A stretch of DNA of 64,000 nucleotides from Helicobacter suis (GTDB taxonomy: Bacteria; Campylobacterota; Campylobacteria; Campylobacterales; Helicobacteraceae). Under the pieces are notes generated by a model. That model worked only from the letters and a program-made list of their open reading frames with translations, ran no database searches and was not told the DNA's origin. Positions 26,401 to 36,048 of this stretch are shown here, piece after piece. The DNA is taken from assembly GCF_902196125.1 (NCBI RefSeq), contig NZ_CABIKG010000009.1:1-64000 (forward strand), read 5' to 3'. Position 1 is the first letter of the stretch; every line of letters begins with the position of its first letter. A program made the translations under genes and the position numbers.

Positions 26401-27945
26401 ATGAGTTTTCGAATCAACACCAATGTCGCGGCTTTAAACGCCCATACAATAGGCGTACGCAACAATAGAGACCTTGCTAGCTCTTTGGAAAAATTAAGCT
26501 CGGGTTTGCGCATTAACAAGGCAGCAGATGACGCTTCAGGGATGGCCATTGCGGATAGTTTGCGTAGCCAAAGCGCAAGCTTAGGGCAGGCCATTAAAAA
26601 CGCCAACGATGCCATTGGGATCGTCCAAACAGCAGATAAGGCAATGGATGAGCAAATTAAAATTTTAGATACGGTTAAGACAAAGGCCGTCCAAGCCGCC
26701 CAAGATGGCCAAACAGCTGAAACGAGAAAGGCCTTACAAAGCGATATTTTGCGGCTTTTAGAGGAACTAGATAACATTGCTAACACCACTAGCTTTAATG
26801 GCCAACAGCTTTTAGCGGGTAGTTTTTCTAATAAAGAATTTCAGATCGGGGCTTATTCTAATACGACGATTAAGGCCTCTATTGGTCCCACTGGATCAGA
26901 TAAGATAGGGCATGTGCGCTTTGAGACCTCAGCAATGGATAGGGACGGCATGGAGGTTAGCGCTGGGGCAAAAAACTTACAAGAGGTTACTTTAAATTTT
27001 AGACAGGCTAACGCGGTCAATGACTTTAAGATCGAATCGGTTAAGATTTCTACCAGTGCGGGTACAGGTCTTGGGGCGTTAGTGGAAGTGATTAATAAAA
27101 ATTCTAACACCCTAGGGGTACGCGCCACAGCCACCGTAATAGGAACGGGCGGAAAACCGGTACAATCAGGCACGGTTAGGGGGCTTACCATTAATGGGGT
27201 GATGATAGGTACGATCAATGATGTTAAACGCAACGATCGCGATGGACGGCTTATTAATGCAATCAATTCAGTTAGAGAGCGCACAGGAGTAGAGGCCTAC
27301 ATAGATATATCAGGGCGCATTAATTTAAAATCTACTGACGGGCGGGCTATTTCTGTGCATGCAATTAGTGCCTCCGGGAAAGTTTTTGGGGGCGGGAATT
27401 TTGTAGGGATTTCAGGGAATGCCCATGCCATTGTTGGCCGTTTAACTTTAGTTAAGCAAGATGCTAGAGACATCGTCATTAGTGGCATTAACTATAGCCA
27501 TATTGGGCTACACTCAGCACAAGGAATTGCAGAGTATTCTGTCAATCTACGCTCTATCCGCGGGGTTTTTGATGCCAATGTAGCTAGTGCTAGCGGAGGA
27601 AATGCCAATGCCGCGCAGGCTCATCTTAATTTTAAAGGCATTGGCGCGGGGGTTACGAGTTTGCGCGGGGCGATGGTGGTTATGGATATGGCTGAGAGCG
27701 CACGAGTCCAACTAGATAAAATCCGATCGGATTTAGGTTCGGTGCAAATGGAGTTAGTAACCACGATTAATAACATCTCTGTAACTCAGGTTAATGTTAA
27801 GGCAGCTGAATCACAAATTAGAGATGTAGACTTTGCAGAAGAAAGCGCAAGCTTCTCTAAATACAACATTTTAGCCCAAAGCGGTAGTTTTGCTATGGCA
27901 CAGGCCAATGCGGTACAGCAAAATGTGTTACGACTCTTGCAGTAG
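26401..27945 (+). CDS. flaB: Flagellin B (minor flagellin)
   Basis: A 514-residue flagellin. The conserved D0/D1 N-terminus ([32 protein letters not shown]) and C-terminus ([21 protein letters not shown], ending NVLRLLQ) flank a variable middle. Length and sigma-54 promoter identify FlaB rather than FlaA, which is sigma-28-driven in Helicobacter. FlaB forms the hook-proximal part of the filament. An AAAGGA site precedes the ATG. The next gene, a Maf-type glycosyltransferase, probably modifies flagellins. Confidence 0.95.
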   Translation: MSFRINTNVAALNAHTIGVRNNRDLASSLEKLSSGLRINKAADDASGMAIADSLRSQSASLGQAIKNANDAIGIVQTADKAMDEQIKILDTVKTKAVQAAQDGQTAETRKALQSDILRLLEELDNIANTTSFNGQQLLAGSFSNKEFQIGAYSNTTIKASIGPTGSDKIGHVRFETSAMDRDGMEVSAGAKNLQEVTLNFRQANAVNDFKIESVKISTSAGTGLGALVEVINKNSNTLGVRATATVIGTGGKPVQSGTVRGLTINGVMIGTINDVKRNDRDGRLINAINSVRERTGVEAYIDISGRINLKSTDGRAISVHAISASGKVFGGGNFVGISGNAHAIVGRLTLVKQDARDIVISGINYSHIGLHSAQGIAEYSVNLRSIRGVFDANVASASGGNANAAQAHLNFKGIGAGVTSLRGAMVVMDMAESARVQLDKIRSDLGSVQMELVTTINNISVTQVNVKAAESQIRDVDFAEESASFSKYNILAQSGSFAMAQANAVQQNVLRLLQ

Positions 27946-27957
27946 GTTTAGGAGGGC

Positions 27958-29865
27958 ATGGCATCTATTTATGAGCAAAATTTAGAGGTTTTAAAACACA
28001 AAGACCCCCTTTTAGCCTCAGATCTTTTACAGATTAAGGCTAACCTCAAATATGAAGTCTTCATGCAAAAAGAGGACTTTAATATTTTAGATGTCCGCAC
28101 CAACACGCCCCTTTTTACCCATAAACCCTTAGAAGAAAACCTAGAAAAATTCAAGCACACAAACCCCACTCCCTATCTTTATTTTTATGGGGCGGGTAAT
28201 GGAATGCTCTATCGCTTACTTTTAGGTTTAGATTCTATTAGCCGTATCGTGGTGATCGAGCCTGAAATTGAAATTCTTTTTATCATTTTTAACCTACTTG
28301 ATTTTAGCCAAGAGATGCAAAGCGATCGCATTATTTTTTTACATAGCCAAGCCTGTTCTTACCAAATGTTAGCCTCGCTTTTTAACATGGATAAAAAGGC
28401 GCGTATTTATGCCAAACTTTACGAATTAATTGTCTTTAATGCCTACTATGAGCGCTACTTTACAGAAATTGAGCGCATTAACCAAGATTTGATTAAAGCC
28501 TTAGAAAACGCGGTTTTAAGTGTGGGCAATGATGCAAGAGATGCCATTATCGGGATTAAAAACCATGTACAAAATCTCCCCTTAGTGCTTAAAAGCCCAA
28601 CTCTGCTAAGTTTAGCTGCTGTTTTGCAAGAGCGCAACCTCACGCATAACAGCGCTATTATTATCTCTACAGGCCCTAGTTTAAATAAACAACTCCCCCT
28701 TTTAAAAGAAATAGCCCCCTATGCTACTCTTTTTTGTATAGATGCTTCTTTTCCTATCCTTAGTACTTATGGCATTAAGCCTGATATTGTCTTTTCTTTA
28801 GAACGGGTAGAAGCTACGGCTAAATTTTACACACACACCCCTAAGCAAGCCCAAGAGGGCGTGATTTTTGCCCTCACCTCCATCGTTCACCCCACATTGC
28901 CCCAAGCTATCACAAAAGGGGTTAAACAATTTAGCCTACGCCCCTTTGGCTATACTAGCTTATTTGGTTTGCATGATTATGGTTATCTGGGTATTGGAAT
29001 GAGTGCGGCTAATATGGCCTATGAGTTAGTCGTACATGCGCGCTTTGCCCGTTGTATTTTTATCGGACAAGATTTAAGTTTTTCTAAGAGTGGGCATAGC
29101 CATGCGAGTGGGGCGCTTTATGGGAATACAGAGATCAAACCCAAAACAGAGGATAAGATTTTTATAGAAAGCTATGGGGGAGAGGGGGAGGTAGAAACCA
29201 CGCGTATTTGGAAACTCTTTTTAGATTTCTTTGAAAAGGACATCTTCCACACGCCCTATAATTTAGAAGTGATCAACGCCACAGAGGGAGGGGCACGCAT
29301 ACACGGCACTAAAGAACTTAGCTTTTTAGAAAGTGTAGAAAAAATTAAAGCTGATCTTAAACCCCTCACACCCAAACCGCCCCTTCTTTTGCCCTATCCT
29401 ACAAAAGAGCAATACACCTACAACTTGCAAAGAGCTAAACAAACCTGCCTTCATCTTATCACCTATACTAAAGAGTGTAAGGAAAGAATTGAGGGGCTTT
29501 TTTTAGAGGTGGCTAAGTTTTTAGAGGAAGTAGAAAGCTTGCATGCTAAAGGACAGTTAGATCAGCTACAGATAAATCATTTAGAAGAACTAAGCCAAAA
29601 GATCAACGATTTAAAAGATATTTTTGAAGACCCTAGATTTAGCCATTGTTTTAACGATGCGATCCAATCTTATATTTTCCACCAAGAATTAGAGATCGCT
29701 AAAATCGTGGCTAAACCTGCTATAGATAAAGAAAGTTTGCAAGCTAAACAACTAGAGTGGATTTATGCGCATAAATATTGGCTTTTTAGTTTAGCTGGGG
29801 GCATTACCTGCGTAATGGAAGTGGTACAACAGGCGCTTAAAACTTGGGACGAGTTAGATCATTAA
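27958..29865 (+). CDS. Maf-type motility accessory factor (flagellin glycosylation, DUF115)
   Basis: A 635-residue protein of the Maf/MptE-like family that in Campylobacter and Helicobacter transfers pseudaminic acid to flagellin before export. The DUF115 core is recognisable: SAIIISTGPSLNKQLPLL, CIDASFPILSTYGIKPDI, LSLRPFGY and FIGQDLSFSKSGHSHASG. A GGAGG site precedes the ATG, 12 bases after flaB, so it is cotranscribed with its likely substrate. It matches the gene beside flaB in H. pylori (HP0114, from memory). Its last 29 bases overlap, in the opposite direction, the end of the rseP-like gene. Confidence 0.9.
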   Translation: MASIYEQNLEVLKHKDPLLASDLLQIKANLKYEVFMQKEDFNILDVRTNTPLFTHKPLEENLEKFKHTNPTPYLYFYGAGNGMLYRLLLGLDSISRIVVIEPEIEILFIIFNLLDFSQEMQSDRIIFLHSQACSYQMLASLFNMDKKARIYAKLYELIVFNAYYERYFTEIERINQDLIKALENAVLSVGNDARDAIIGIKNHVQNLPLVLKSPTLLSLAAVLQERNLTHNSAIIISTGPSLNKQLPLLKEIAPYATLFCIDASFPILSTYGIKPDIVFSLERVEATAKFYTHTPKQAQEGVIFALTSIVHPTLPQAITKGVKQFSLRPFGYTSLFGLHDYGYLGIGMSAANMAYELVVHARFARCIFIGQDLSFSKSGHSHASGALYGNTEIKPKTEDKIFIESYGGEGEVETTRIWKLFLDFFEKDIFHTPYNLEVINATEGGARIHGTKELSFLESVEKIKADLKPLTPKPPLLLPYPTKEQYTYNLQRAKQTCLHLITYTKECKERIEGLFLEVAKFLEEVESLHAKGQLDQLQINHLEELSQKINDLKDIFEDPRFSHCFNDAIQSYIFHQELEIAKIVAKPAIDKESLQAKQLEWIYAHKYWLFSLAGGITCVMEVVQQALKTWDELDH

Positions 29866-30850
29866 ACAACCCAAGCCCCATAAGAGAGAGTAAAAAAGCA
29901 AGGCCCAATGCGTTAAGAAGTTGCATTGTCTGCGGGCTGATTTTTCGTTGTATCAAAGTTTCTAGCCAAAGTAAGGCTAATTGTCCGCCATCTAAAAGTG
30001 GGATAGGGAAGAGATTGAGTAAGCCTAGATTAATAGAGATAAAAGCCACACTTAAAGCCCAAGTTTGTAGCTGGCTTTGTGTGGAGAGAAAGTTTACAAT
30101 CCCTACAACTGAATTCACTTCTGAAAGGGGCAAAGCGCCTAGTAAAAGTTTTTGCAATCCCTTAAGCGTGAGGATCATCATTTCTTGTACTTGTTTATAA
30201 GCGCGGCTTATGGCTTCTAAAGGAGAATAGGAGATGCGTACAATTTGCTTAGAGGGGGTGATGCCTAACATCTTAATTAAAATAGGTTCTTTAAAGGCGT
30301 TAAAAATCTTTTGCTCTGTGGGGAGGGCTTTTAGGTGTAGAATTTGGTTTTGCCGTTTGATTTCTAATACTAAAGACCCATTTTGTTGAATCGCGCTTTG
30401 TAGATCCTGCCAGTCTCTTATAAATTTATGATTGATAGAAAGAATTTGATCGCCGGGCTTAACTCCAGCTTGTTTGGCGGGCATATTGGGTAAAACAGAT
30501 CCCACAATAGGGGCAAGATGGGGGCTTGGAGTTAAAAACAAGGCTAAATAAATAAAACCAGCTAGCAAGAGATTAAAAAGGGGCCCACCTAGTAAAATAA
30601 GGCTTTTTTGAGTAAAGGTTTTAGTTAAATAGCCCCCCTCTCCTTCTTGTTTAAGCGCCACATAACCCCCTAGCAAAATAAGAGAGAGGCAGTATTGGGT
30701 GTTTTTGTATTGTTTAATAAAAAGTTTAGGGCCAAAACCTAGAGAAAAAACCTCTACTTCTACCTTACAAAGACGCGCTATACAAAAATGCCCAAATTCA
30801 TGGAAGATAATTAAAAATGCTAAAGCCCCTATGGCTAGTAAAATCCCCAC
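29837..30850 (-). CDS. rseP: RseP-like site-2 protease (M50)
   Basis: A 337-residue intramembrane zinc metalloprotease. FHEFGHF carries the HExxH zinc motif in the first membrane segment; IPLLDGGQL near the C-terminus supplies the third ligand; one PDZ domain (AKQAGVKPGDQILSING-like) lies between. Four membrane segments are expected. In other bacteria it cleaves anti-sigma factors; its Helicobacter substrate is not known from sequence. The start is GTG 30850, overlapping the pgsA stop by one base. Confidence 0.93.
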   Translation of the reverse strand: MGILLAIGALAFLIIFHEFGHFCIARLCKVEVEVFSLGFGPKLFIKQYKNTQYCLSLILLGGYVALKQEGEGGYLTKTFTQKSLILLGGPLFNLLLAGFIYLALFLTPSPHLAPIVGSVLPNMPAKQAGVKPGDQILSINHKFIRDWQDLQSAIQQNGSLVLEIKRQNQILHLKALPTEQKIFNAFKEPILIKMLGITPSKQIVRISYSPLEAISRAYKQVQEMMILTLKGLQKLLLGALPLSEVNSVVGIVNFLSTQSQLQTWALSVAFISINLGLLNLFPIPLLDGGQLALLWLETLIQRKISPQTMQLLNALGLAFLLSLMGLGLFNDLTRPKF

Positions 30851-31410
30851 TAGTTGCGCACTAATTGGTAGTATTTAAATACATAGTCTGCTCCTGAATA
30901 AAGGGTTGCAAAAACAGCAAGCGTAACTAAAAAATAACCCACCATTACCCCGTGTATGTGGATATCAGCGAGTAAAAAGAAAATGGCACAAACCTGTAAA
31001 AGGGTTTTGTATTTACCCAGTTGGCTTACTGCGATATTTTTACCCATGTATGAAACAGAAACTCTTAGCCCAGCAATAAAAAACTCCCGACTTAAAATCA
31101 CAAAGGGTACCCATGGGGTGATTCGCCCTAAATGCAGCAGACCTAAAAAAGCGGCTAAAATTAAAATCTTATCTGCTAGAGGATCAAAAATTTCTCCAAA
31201 GAGAGTTTTAAAGTGATAACGCCTAGCAATTGTGCCGTCTAAAAAATCGGTGAGGGCTGCAAGGATAAAGATAAAGGCACTGGCATAATCTGCATTAGCT
31301 TTAGAGAGTTTAAAAAGAGCGGGGGCGTGTAAAATAAAAAAAAGCAAAAAGATAGAGAGGGCGATACGCAGGAGGGTTAGAGTGTTTGGGATATGTCTGA
31401 TCCATTGCAT
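30850..31410 (-). CDS. pgsA: Phosphatidylglycerophosphate synthase
   Basis: Condenses CDP-diacylglycerol with glycerol-3-phosphate on the way to phosphatidylglycerol. The CDP-alcohol phosphotransferase motif is complete: DG..AR........G...D...D in DFLDGTIARRYHFKTLFGEI followed by FDPLADK. Several membrane helices surround it. The start is ATG 31410 (MQWIRHIPN, the family N-terminus), just after the stop of the upstream membrane protein; a longer frame to 31449 is unlikely. It ends in a one-base overlap with rseP. Confidence 0.93.
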   Translation of the reverse strand: MQWIRHIPNTLTLLRIALSIFLLFFILHAPALFKLSKANADYASAFIFILAALTDFLDGTIARRYHFKTLFGEIFDPLADKILILAAFLGLLHLGRITPWVPFVILSREFFIAGLRVSVSYMGKNIAVSQLGKYKTLLQVCAIFFLLADIHIHGVMVGYFLVTLAVFATLYSGADYVFKYYQLVRN

Positions 31411-31411
31411 G

Positions 31412-32026
31412 CTAGTGGGTTGAAATATATTTAAGTCTATAAAAACCAATAAAAATCATGCCCCAGCCTACCAAAATCCCTATGAGAAATAAAAAAGCTA
31501 ATAAAGCCCTTTGGCTTAATACAACCGTAAAGAGCAATAAACTTAAAGACAAACTTAACAATAAAATTCCCTGTCTAAAAAAATGTTCCTGAGTTACACG
31601 GCTTAATTCATAAAAGAGTTTGCAAGAGTAATAGGTATAAAGGAAAAAAGTAATAATTTTAGAATTAAAAAGAGTGGTTACACTGGCATTAGGCAGAATT
31701 AAAAACAAGCTTAAAGAGAGGATCGCATCGGCGATATAGGGAAAGGCAATACAGCGAAAGATCAAAAGGTTACGGCCTACTTTGGCTAGTTTATAGTAGC
31801 CAAAAATCTGGCAAACAAACACAGAAAACCACATACACAAATAAAACCCTACCCATGTTGCATGGAGGTTTTTTAAAACACTGGCTATATCATTTGCATG
31901 AGATTTTTGTAGCCATGCAAAGGTGTAGGTTGTGCTAAGTAAGAGTAAAACTAAGAAAATATGTGAGCATAAAATAGCTCTTCTTGCAGCTTGTAATTCT
32001 CTATTATCCTGAATGTTAATAATCAT
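31412..32026 (-). CDS. Conserved membrane protein, about five transmembrane helices
   Basis: A 204-residue, strongly hydrophobic protein with about five membrane segments (residues 18-36, 58-76, 90-112, 120-135 and 150-195) and no catalytic motif that I recognise. It lies between the SDR gene and pgsA, as does the conserved hypothetical in H. pylori (HP1015, from memory). Its stop is one base from the pgsA ATG, so the two are coupled. Function unknown. Confidence 0.8.
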   Translation of the reverse strand: MIINIQDNRELQAARRAILCSHIFLVLLLLSTTYTFAWLQKSHANDIASVLKNLHATWVGFYLCMWFSVFVCQIFGYYKLAKVGRNLLIFRCIAFPYIADAILSLSLFLILPNASVTTLFNSKIITFFLYTYYSCKLFYELSRVTQEHFFRQGILLLSLSLSLLLFTVVLSQRALLAFLFLIGILVGWGMIFIGFYRLKYISTH

Positions 32027-32032
32027 TGGGAT

Positions 32033-32812
32033 TTACTTAAAAGTAGTGCCTCCATCAACGACGATAGTTTGCCCAGTGAGCCATCCGCTTTGATTTGGAT
32101 CGCAAAGAAAATACACAGCCCCAGCTAAATCCTCAGGATTACCCATGCGCTTTAGTGGCGATTGTTCTTCAACTTTAGCTTTAATTTCTGCATAATCAGG
32201 AAAGGCTTTTAGCGCGTCCGTATCAATTGGTCCCCCACTTACAGCATTAACACGGATTCCAAACTCCCCTAAATCCACCGCTGCGTATTTAACCATAGTT
32301 TCTACCGCATTTTTAGAATTGCCATGCCCGGCGTAATTGGGCATGTACACTAAATTTCCTGTAGAACTTAAAGAGACAATCGCGCCCCCGCCTACAAGTT
32401 TCATGCGCTTAGCTGCCTCTTGTGCGCCCACTACAAAGGCTAGCACGGTGGCGGTGTAAATATTGTTAAGACCTTTGGGTTTTAAGCGCATAAAGGGCGC
32501 AAACCCCCCCACCACAGAGCGCCCATAAATAATGGCGTTAGAAACAAAGCAATCCACCCGCTCAAAGTCGCTATCAATTTGCTTAAAAAGCGCGACATAT
32601 TGCTCGGGCTCTAAAATATCTAAGCGGTAGTATTTGGCCTTAATTGCATAAAGATTTTGGAGTTGCTCTGCGATCTTTTCTGCTTCTTGTTCGTTTTTAT
32701 TGTAGGTGAAGGCCACATTGACACCATTTTGTGCAAAGCGATACAAAATAGCCTTGCCAATGCCTCGAGTCGCTCCGCTAATCACTAAAGTCTTGCCCTG
32801 CATGCCTGTCAT
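32033..32812 (-). CDS. Short-chain dehydrogenase/reductase, possibly FabL/FabI-like
   Basis: A 259-residue NAD(P)H-dependent oxidoreductase. The Rossmann motif is [18 protein letters not shown] closes the fold. The catalytic Tyr and Lys lie in YAGHGNSK: Y-x6-K instead of the usual Y-x3-K, a spacing characteristic of enoyl-ACP reductases FabI and FabL. The H. pylori ortholog is annotated as 7-alpha-hydroxysteroid dehydrogenase (HP1014, from memory), but the motif suggests a role in fatty-acid synthesis. The ATG overlaps the dapA stop (ATGA). Confidence 0.85.
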   Translation of the reverse strand: MTGMQGKTLVISGATRGIGKAILYRFAQNGVNVAFTYNKNEQEAEKIAEQLQNLYAIKAKYYRLDILEPEQYVALFKQIDSDFERVDCFVSNAIIYGRSVVGGFAPFMRLKPKGLNNIYTATVLAFVVGAQEAAKRMKLVGGGAIVSLSSTGNLVYMPNYAGHGNSKNAVETMVKYAAVDLGEFGIRVNAVSGGPIDTDALKAFPDYAEIKAKVEEQSPLKRMGNPEDLAGAVYFLCDPNQSGWLTGQTIVVDGGTTFK

Positions 32813-33687
32813 TTTAATACCTTATACCTTTCTAAAGTGTTCTCTATTCTTTTAAAATTTTGCTCTGTAGGGGGCACTAGGGGAAGACGGTAGGTTAAAT
32901 GCTTGATCAAACCTGCAAGATACATCGCGGTTTTAATCGGGATAGGGTTACTCTCACAAAAAAGAACCTGATTGAGGTTATAAAGCTCATTTTGTATGGC
33001 TCTTGCGGTACTAAAGTCTTGTTTAAGAGAGGCATTAATTTGGGTTGCGATTTTATCGGGTAGTAAATTACCTGTTACAGAAATCACGCCTGTACCCCCG
33101 CCAGCCATAACTAGATAATTTAATTTATCCTCCCCGCTATAAATGGCTAGGCCTTGTACTTCATGTTCAAAATCTACAAGCCGTTGCATGGCCCCTGAAG
33201 CCTCTTTAATGCCCGCGATATTTCTAACCTCTTTAAAAAGCCTAGTAGCCGTTTCTACTCCAATTTGTACCCCCGTGCGCGTGGGTACATCATATAAAAT
33301 CACCGGAATTTCTACAGAGTTAGCGATGGTTTTATAATGCTCAAAGAGACCTTGCTGGGTGGGGCGGTTATAATAAGGCGTTACGCATAAAATCCCATCG
33401 GCTCCAGCCTTTTGGGCAAACTTAGCTAAAAGTAGCGACTCACTAGTGGCATTACTCCCCACGCCAGCTAAAACCTTAGCCCCTAAAGGCTTGCACACAT
33501 TAATCGCAATTTCAATACAACGCATGTGTTCTTGATGCGTGAGTGTAGCTGATTCACCGGTAGTACCTACCGGCACGCAAGCATCCATTCCTAGCCGAAT
33601 CTGGCGCTCAATTAAGTATGCATAGACTTCTTCATCTACTTCTAAATTGGGCTTAAAGGGTGTGATTAAAGCGCTAAGGGCGTGCAT
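32809..33687 (-). CDS. dapA: 4-hydroxy-tetrahydrodipicolinate synthase
   Basis: First committed step of lysine and meso-diaminopimelate synthesis, joining pyruvate and aspartate semialdehyde. Visible motifs: [22 protein letters not shown] with the catalytic Tyr, and IAGIKEASG with the Schiff-base Lys. The start is ATG 33687 ([11 protein letters not shown]); the frame extends upstream into pqqE but this Met matches the family N-terminus. 293 residues, as usual. It is tightly packed between pqqE and the SDR gene. Confidence 0.95.
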   Translation of the reverse strand: MHALSALITPFKPNLEVDEEVYAYLIERQIRLGMDACVPVGTTGESATLTHQEHMRCIEIAINVCKPLGAKVLAGVGSNATSESLLLAKFAQKAGADGILCVTPYYNRPTQQGLFEHYKTIANSVEIPVILYDVPTRTGVQIGVETATRLFKEVRNIAGIKEASGAMQRLVDFEHEVQGLAIYSGEDKLNYLVMAGGGTGVISVTGNLLPDKIATQINASLKQDFSTARAIQNELYNLNQVLFCESNPIPIKTAMYLAGLIKHLTYRLPLVPPTEQNFKRIENTLERYKVLK

Positions 33688-33688
33688 T

Positions 33689-35029
33689 TTAAGGTTTGAG
33701 TGTAACGACGCTGTAGGCTTCATCGCTAAAATAGGTGTTAGCCACCCGCACAATGTCTTTAACCTCTAAAGCTTCAAATTCCTCTTGATAAGCTGCCATA
33801 TCCTCAATTTTGCCCTGTGTGAGGTATTCAGCAAACATTTCGGCCACATCTGAGGAATCTTCTAACCCTGCGATAAAATCCACGCGGTTATTGATTTTGA
33901 CTTTATCTAGTTGTTGCTGGGTGATACCCCCATGTTTGATCTTATCTAAAATGGCTAAAATTGCCTCGCGGATCTGATCGGCTTTAACATGCTGGTTAGC
34001 CCCTGCAACAAATAAAAACACGCTAGCATCTTTAAGTTCCATATTTTGCGCAAGAACCTGAGAAGCCAATCTTTTATGATCAATGATCTCTTTTTTAAGT
34101 AGGCTACTGCCCCCTTCGGCTAGTAATTTGGCTAAGGCATTCAGCGCCACTTGATCTTTATGCGCAAAGGGAGGGACTTTAAACCCAATGGCAAGCCATT
34201 CTAAGGATAAATCTTTTTTATGAATCACCGTTTCGCGCAAACCATTTTGCACCGGCTCTTGCATATACACCTCTGGCATGGGGTTGTTATCCTTATTAGC
34301 AATCTTAGAAAAATGCTTTTCTGCCTCTTTAAAGACATTTTTAGGGTCTAAATCGCCTACTACAAGCAAAATGGCGTTTTTAGGCTGGTAGTATAAAGAG
34401 TGGAAACGGCGGATATCCTCTATTGTCCAGTTTTGGATATCTTGCATAAAACCAATGGGTGTCCAGTGGTAGGGGTGGTAGACAAAGGCGGTGTTAAAAA
34501 AGCGAAAGTACAGATAACCCATAGGCGAATTATCTGTACGCCACAAACGCTCTTCAGCCACAACTTGGCGCTCGGGCAAAAATTCCTCCTCTTTGAGTTG
34601 TAAAGAACCCATCATTTCAGAAAAAAGCTCAAGGGATTTATCTAAATTGGCATTGCTAGCTTTGATGTAGTAGCGGGTGTAATCAAAACTAGTAGAGGCA
34701 TTGCTCACCCCCCCAAAACCCTTAACAATGGCATCAAAATCACCCTCTTTTAAATGTTTGGTGCTTTTAAAGTTCATGTGCTCAAGCATGTGTGCAATCC
34801 CGCTTTTGCCCATTCTCTCATTGCGCGATCCCACTTTATAAAGTACATCTACTTCTATCACCCCGCTTTTATTAGCCAGAGGCACTGCCACCACCTGCAA
34901 ACCATTTTCTAAAGTCGTGGTGTAGTATTTAGGCAAATACGCGCGTATACCTTGATCTATTGTTGCTCCCATGCTCACTCCTACCCATAAAATCAAAATA
35001 AAAAAGCTATAAAAAATCCGTACCATCAT
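33689..35029 (-). CDS. M16 zinc metalloprotease (PqqE/YmxG-like)
   Basis: A 446-residue exported peptidase of the pitrilysin/insulinase family. After a signal peptide (residues 1-21, ending SMG) the inverted zinc motif HxxEH is seen in HMLEHMNF, with the downstream Glu in [11 protein letters not shown]. The inactive second M16 half follows. The H. pylori ortholog in the same place is called pqqE or ymxG. The ATG overlaps the pyrD stop. Likely periplasmic or secreted; substrates not known. Confidence 0.9.
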   Translation of the reverse strand: MMVRIFYSFFILILWVGVSMGATIDQGIRAYLPKYYTTTLENGLQVVAVPLANKSGVIEVDVLYKVGSRNERMGKSGIAHMLEHMNFKSTKHLKEGDFDAIVKGFGGVSNASTSFDYTRYYIKASNANLDKSLELFSEMMGSLQLKEEEFLPERQVVAEERLWRTDNSPMGYLYFRFFNTAFVYHPYHWTPIGFMQDIQNWTIEDIRRFHSLYYQPKNAILLVVGDLDPKNVFKEAEKHFSKIANKDNNPMPEVYMQEPVQNGLRETVIHKKDLSLEWLAIGFKVPPFAHKDQVALNALAKLLAEGGSSLLKKEIIDHKRLASQVLAQNMELKDASVFLFVAGANQHVKADQIREAILAILDKIKHGGITQQQLDKVKINNRVDFIAGLEDSSDVAEMFAEYLTQGKIEDMAAYQEEFEALEVKDIVRVANTYFSDEAYSVVTLKP

Positions 35030-36048
35030 AACTTAATCCCAACTGCTTCATGGACTGATTTTAACCCGTCTTGTTGGAGTAATTCTACTATATCTTGATT
35101 GATTTGTCTACAAATAAAAGGGCCTTGGTAAATAAAAGCGCTAAAAATCTGTACAAAACTAGCCCCCATTTTTATGCGTGCATAAGCCTGTGTCGCATCA
35201 CTAATGCCACCCACTGCTACCAAAATAGCTTTTTTAAAAAATACCCGCGCGATTTGCTCAAATACAGCCGTTGCTTTATTTTCTAAAGCCTTGCCACTAA
35301 TCCCGCCTGTTGGTTGTGCATGGGGCAATATTGAGTAATCTGTGGTGGTATTAGTTGCAATAATGCCACTAGCGCCATGATGAATAGCTGTATCACAGAT
35401 TAAAAGAAGCGTATCTATAGGTGTGTCTGGGGATATTTTAAGAAATAAAGGCTTATGCGTTCTAGCCCTAGCCATAGTAAAGAGTTCGCCTACAAAGCTT
35501 TCATTTTGTAAATCTCTTAAATTGGGGGTATTGGGTGAGGAAAGATTAAACACATAATAATCCCCCACCCCTAAACTTGTCTGTAAGGCATTTTCATAAT
35601 CCTTTAATGCATGATTTAAAGGCGTGTTTTTATTCTTGCCTAAGTTAATCCCAATTAGGCTAGAGAGTACAGGGAGATTTTCTAGGCGTGATACAGCTTT
35701 TTTAATGCCTTGATTATTAAACCCCATTGCATTTTGTAAACTCTGCTCTTTAACAAAGCGCCATATACGCGGCTTTGGGTTACCAGATTGGGGTTTTGGG
35801 GTAAGTGTGCCCACCTCAAGAACTCCAAATCCTAAATAATCAAGCCCGGCTAACATTGTGGCATCTTTATCAAAACCAGCGGCTAGCCCGATAGGATTTT
35901 TTAAAGATAGCCCTAAAATCTGTTGTTCTAACATGGGGTGTGTGGTTGGAGAAATTTTAGGTAAAGCCCCTAGTATTTTAAGTGCCTGTTTTGCTAGGCT
36001 GTGGGCTTTTTCAGGTTCTAAACAAAATAGTAGCTTATGAAAATTCAT
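35026..36048 (-). CDS. pyrD: Dihydroorotate dehydrogenase (quinone), class 2
   Basis: Oxidises dihydroorotate to orotate in pyrimidine synthesis and passes electrons to the quinone pool. The N-terminal amphipathic segment (FHKLLFCLEPEKAHSLAKQ) is the class 2 membrane-association domain. GLAAGFDKDA, NLSSPNTPNLR with the class 2 catalytic Ser, ATNTT and GGISG/VGGISD follow. 340 residues is normal. It overlaps both neighbours by a few bases, so ppk-pyrD-pqqE-dapA reads as one operon. Confidence 0.95.
   Translation of the reverse strand: MNFHKLLFCLEPEKAHSLAKQALKILGALPKISPTTHPMLEQQILGLSLKNPIGLAAGFDKDATMLAGLDYLGFGVLEVGTLTPKPQSGNPKPRIWRFVKEQSLQNAMGFNNQGIKKAVSRLENLPVLSSLIGINLGKNKNTPLNHALKDYENALQTSLGVGDYYVFNLSSPNTPNLRDLQNESFVGELFTMARARTHKPLFLKISPDTPIDTLLLICDTAIHHGASGIIATNTTTDYSILPHAQPTGGISGKALENKATAVFEQIARVFFKKAILVAVGGISDATQAYARIKMGASFVQIFSAFIYQGPFICRQINQDIVELLQQDGLKSVHEAVGIKL

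Noticed and set aside
26322-26789. 155-codon minus-strand frame opposite the flaB start
   Set aside because: It lies antisense to the strongly conserved flagellin N-terminus and across the sigma-54 promoter; it is a shadow of flaB codon usage.
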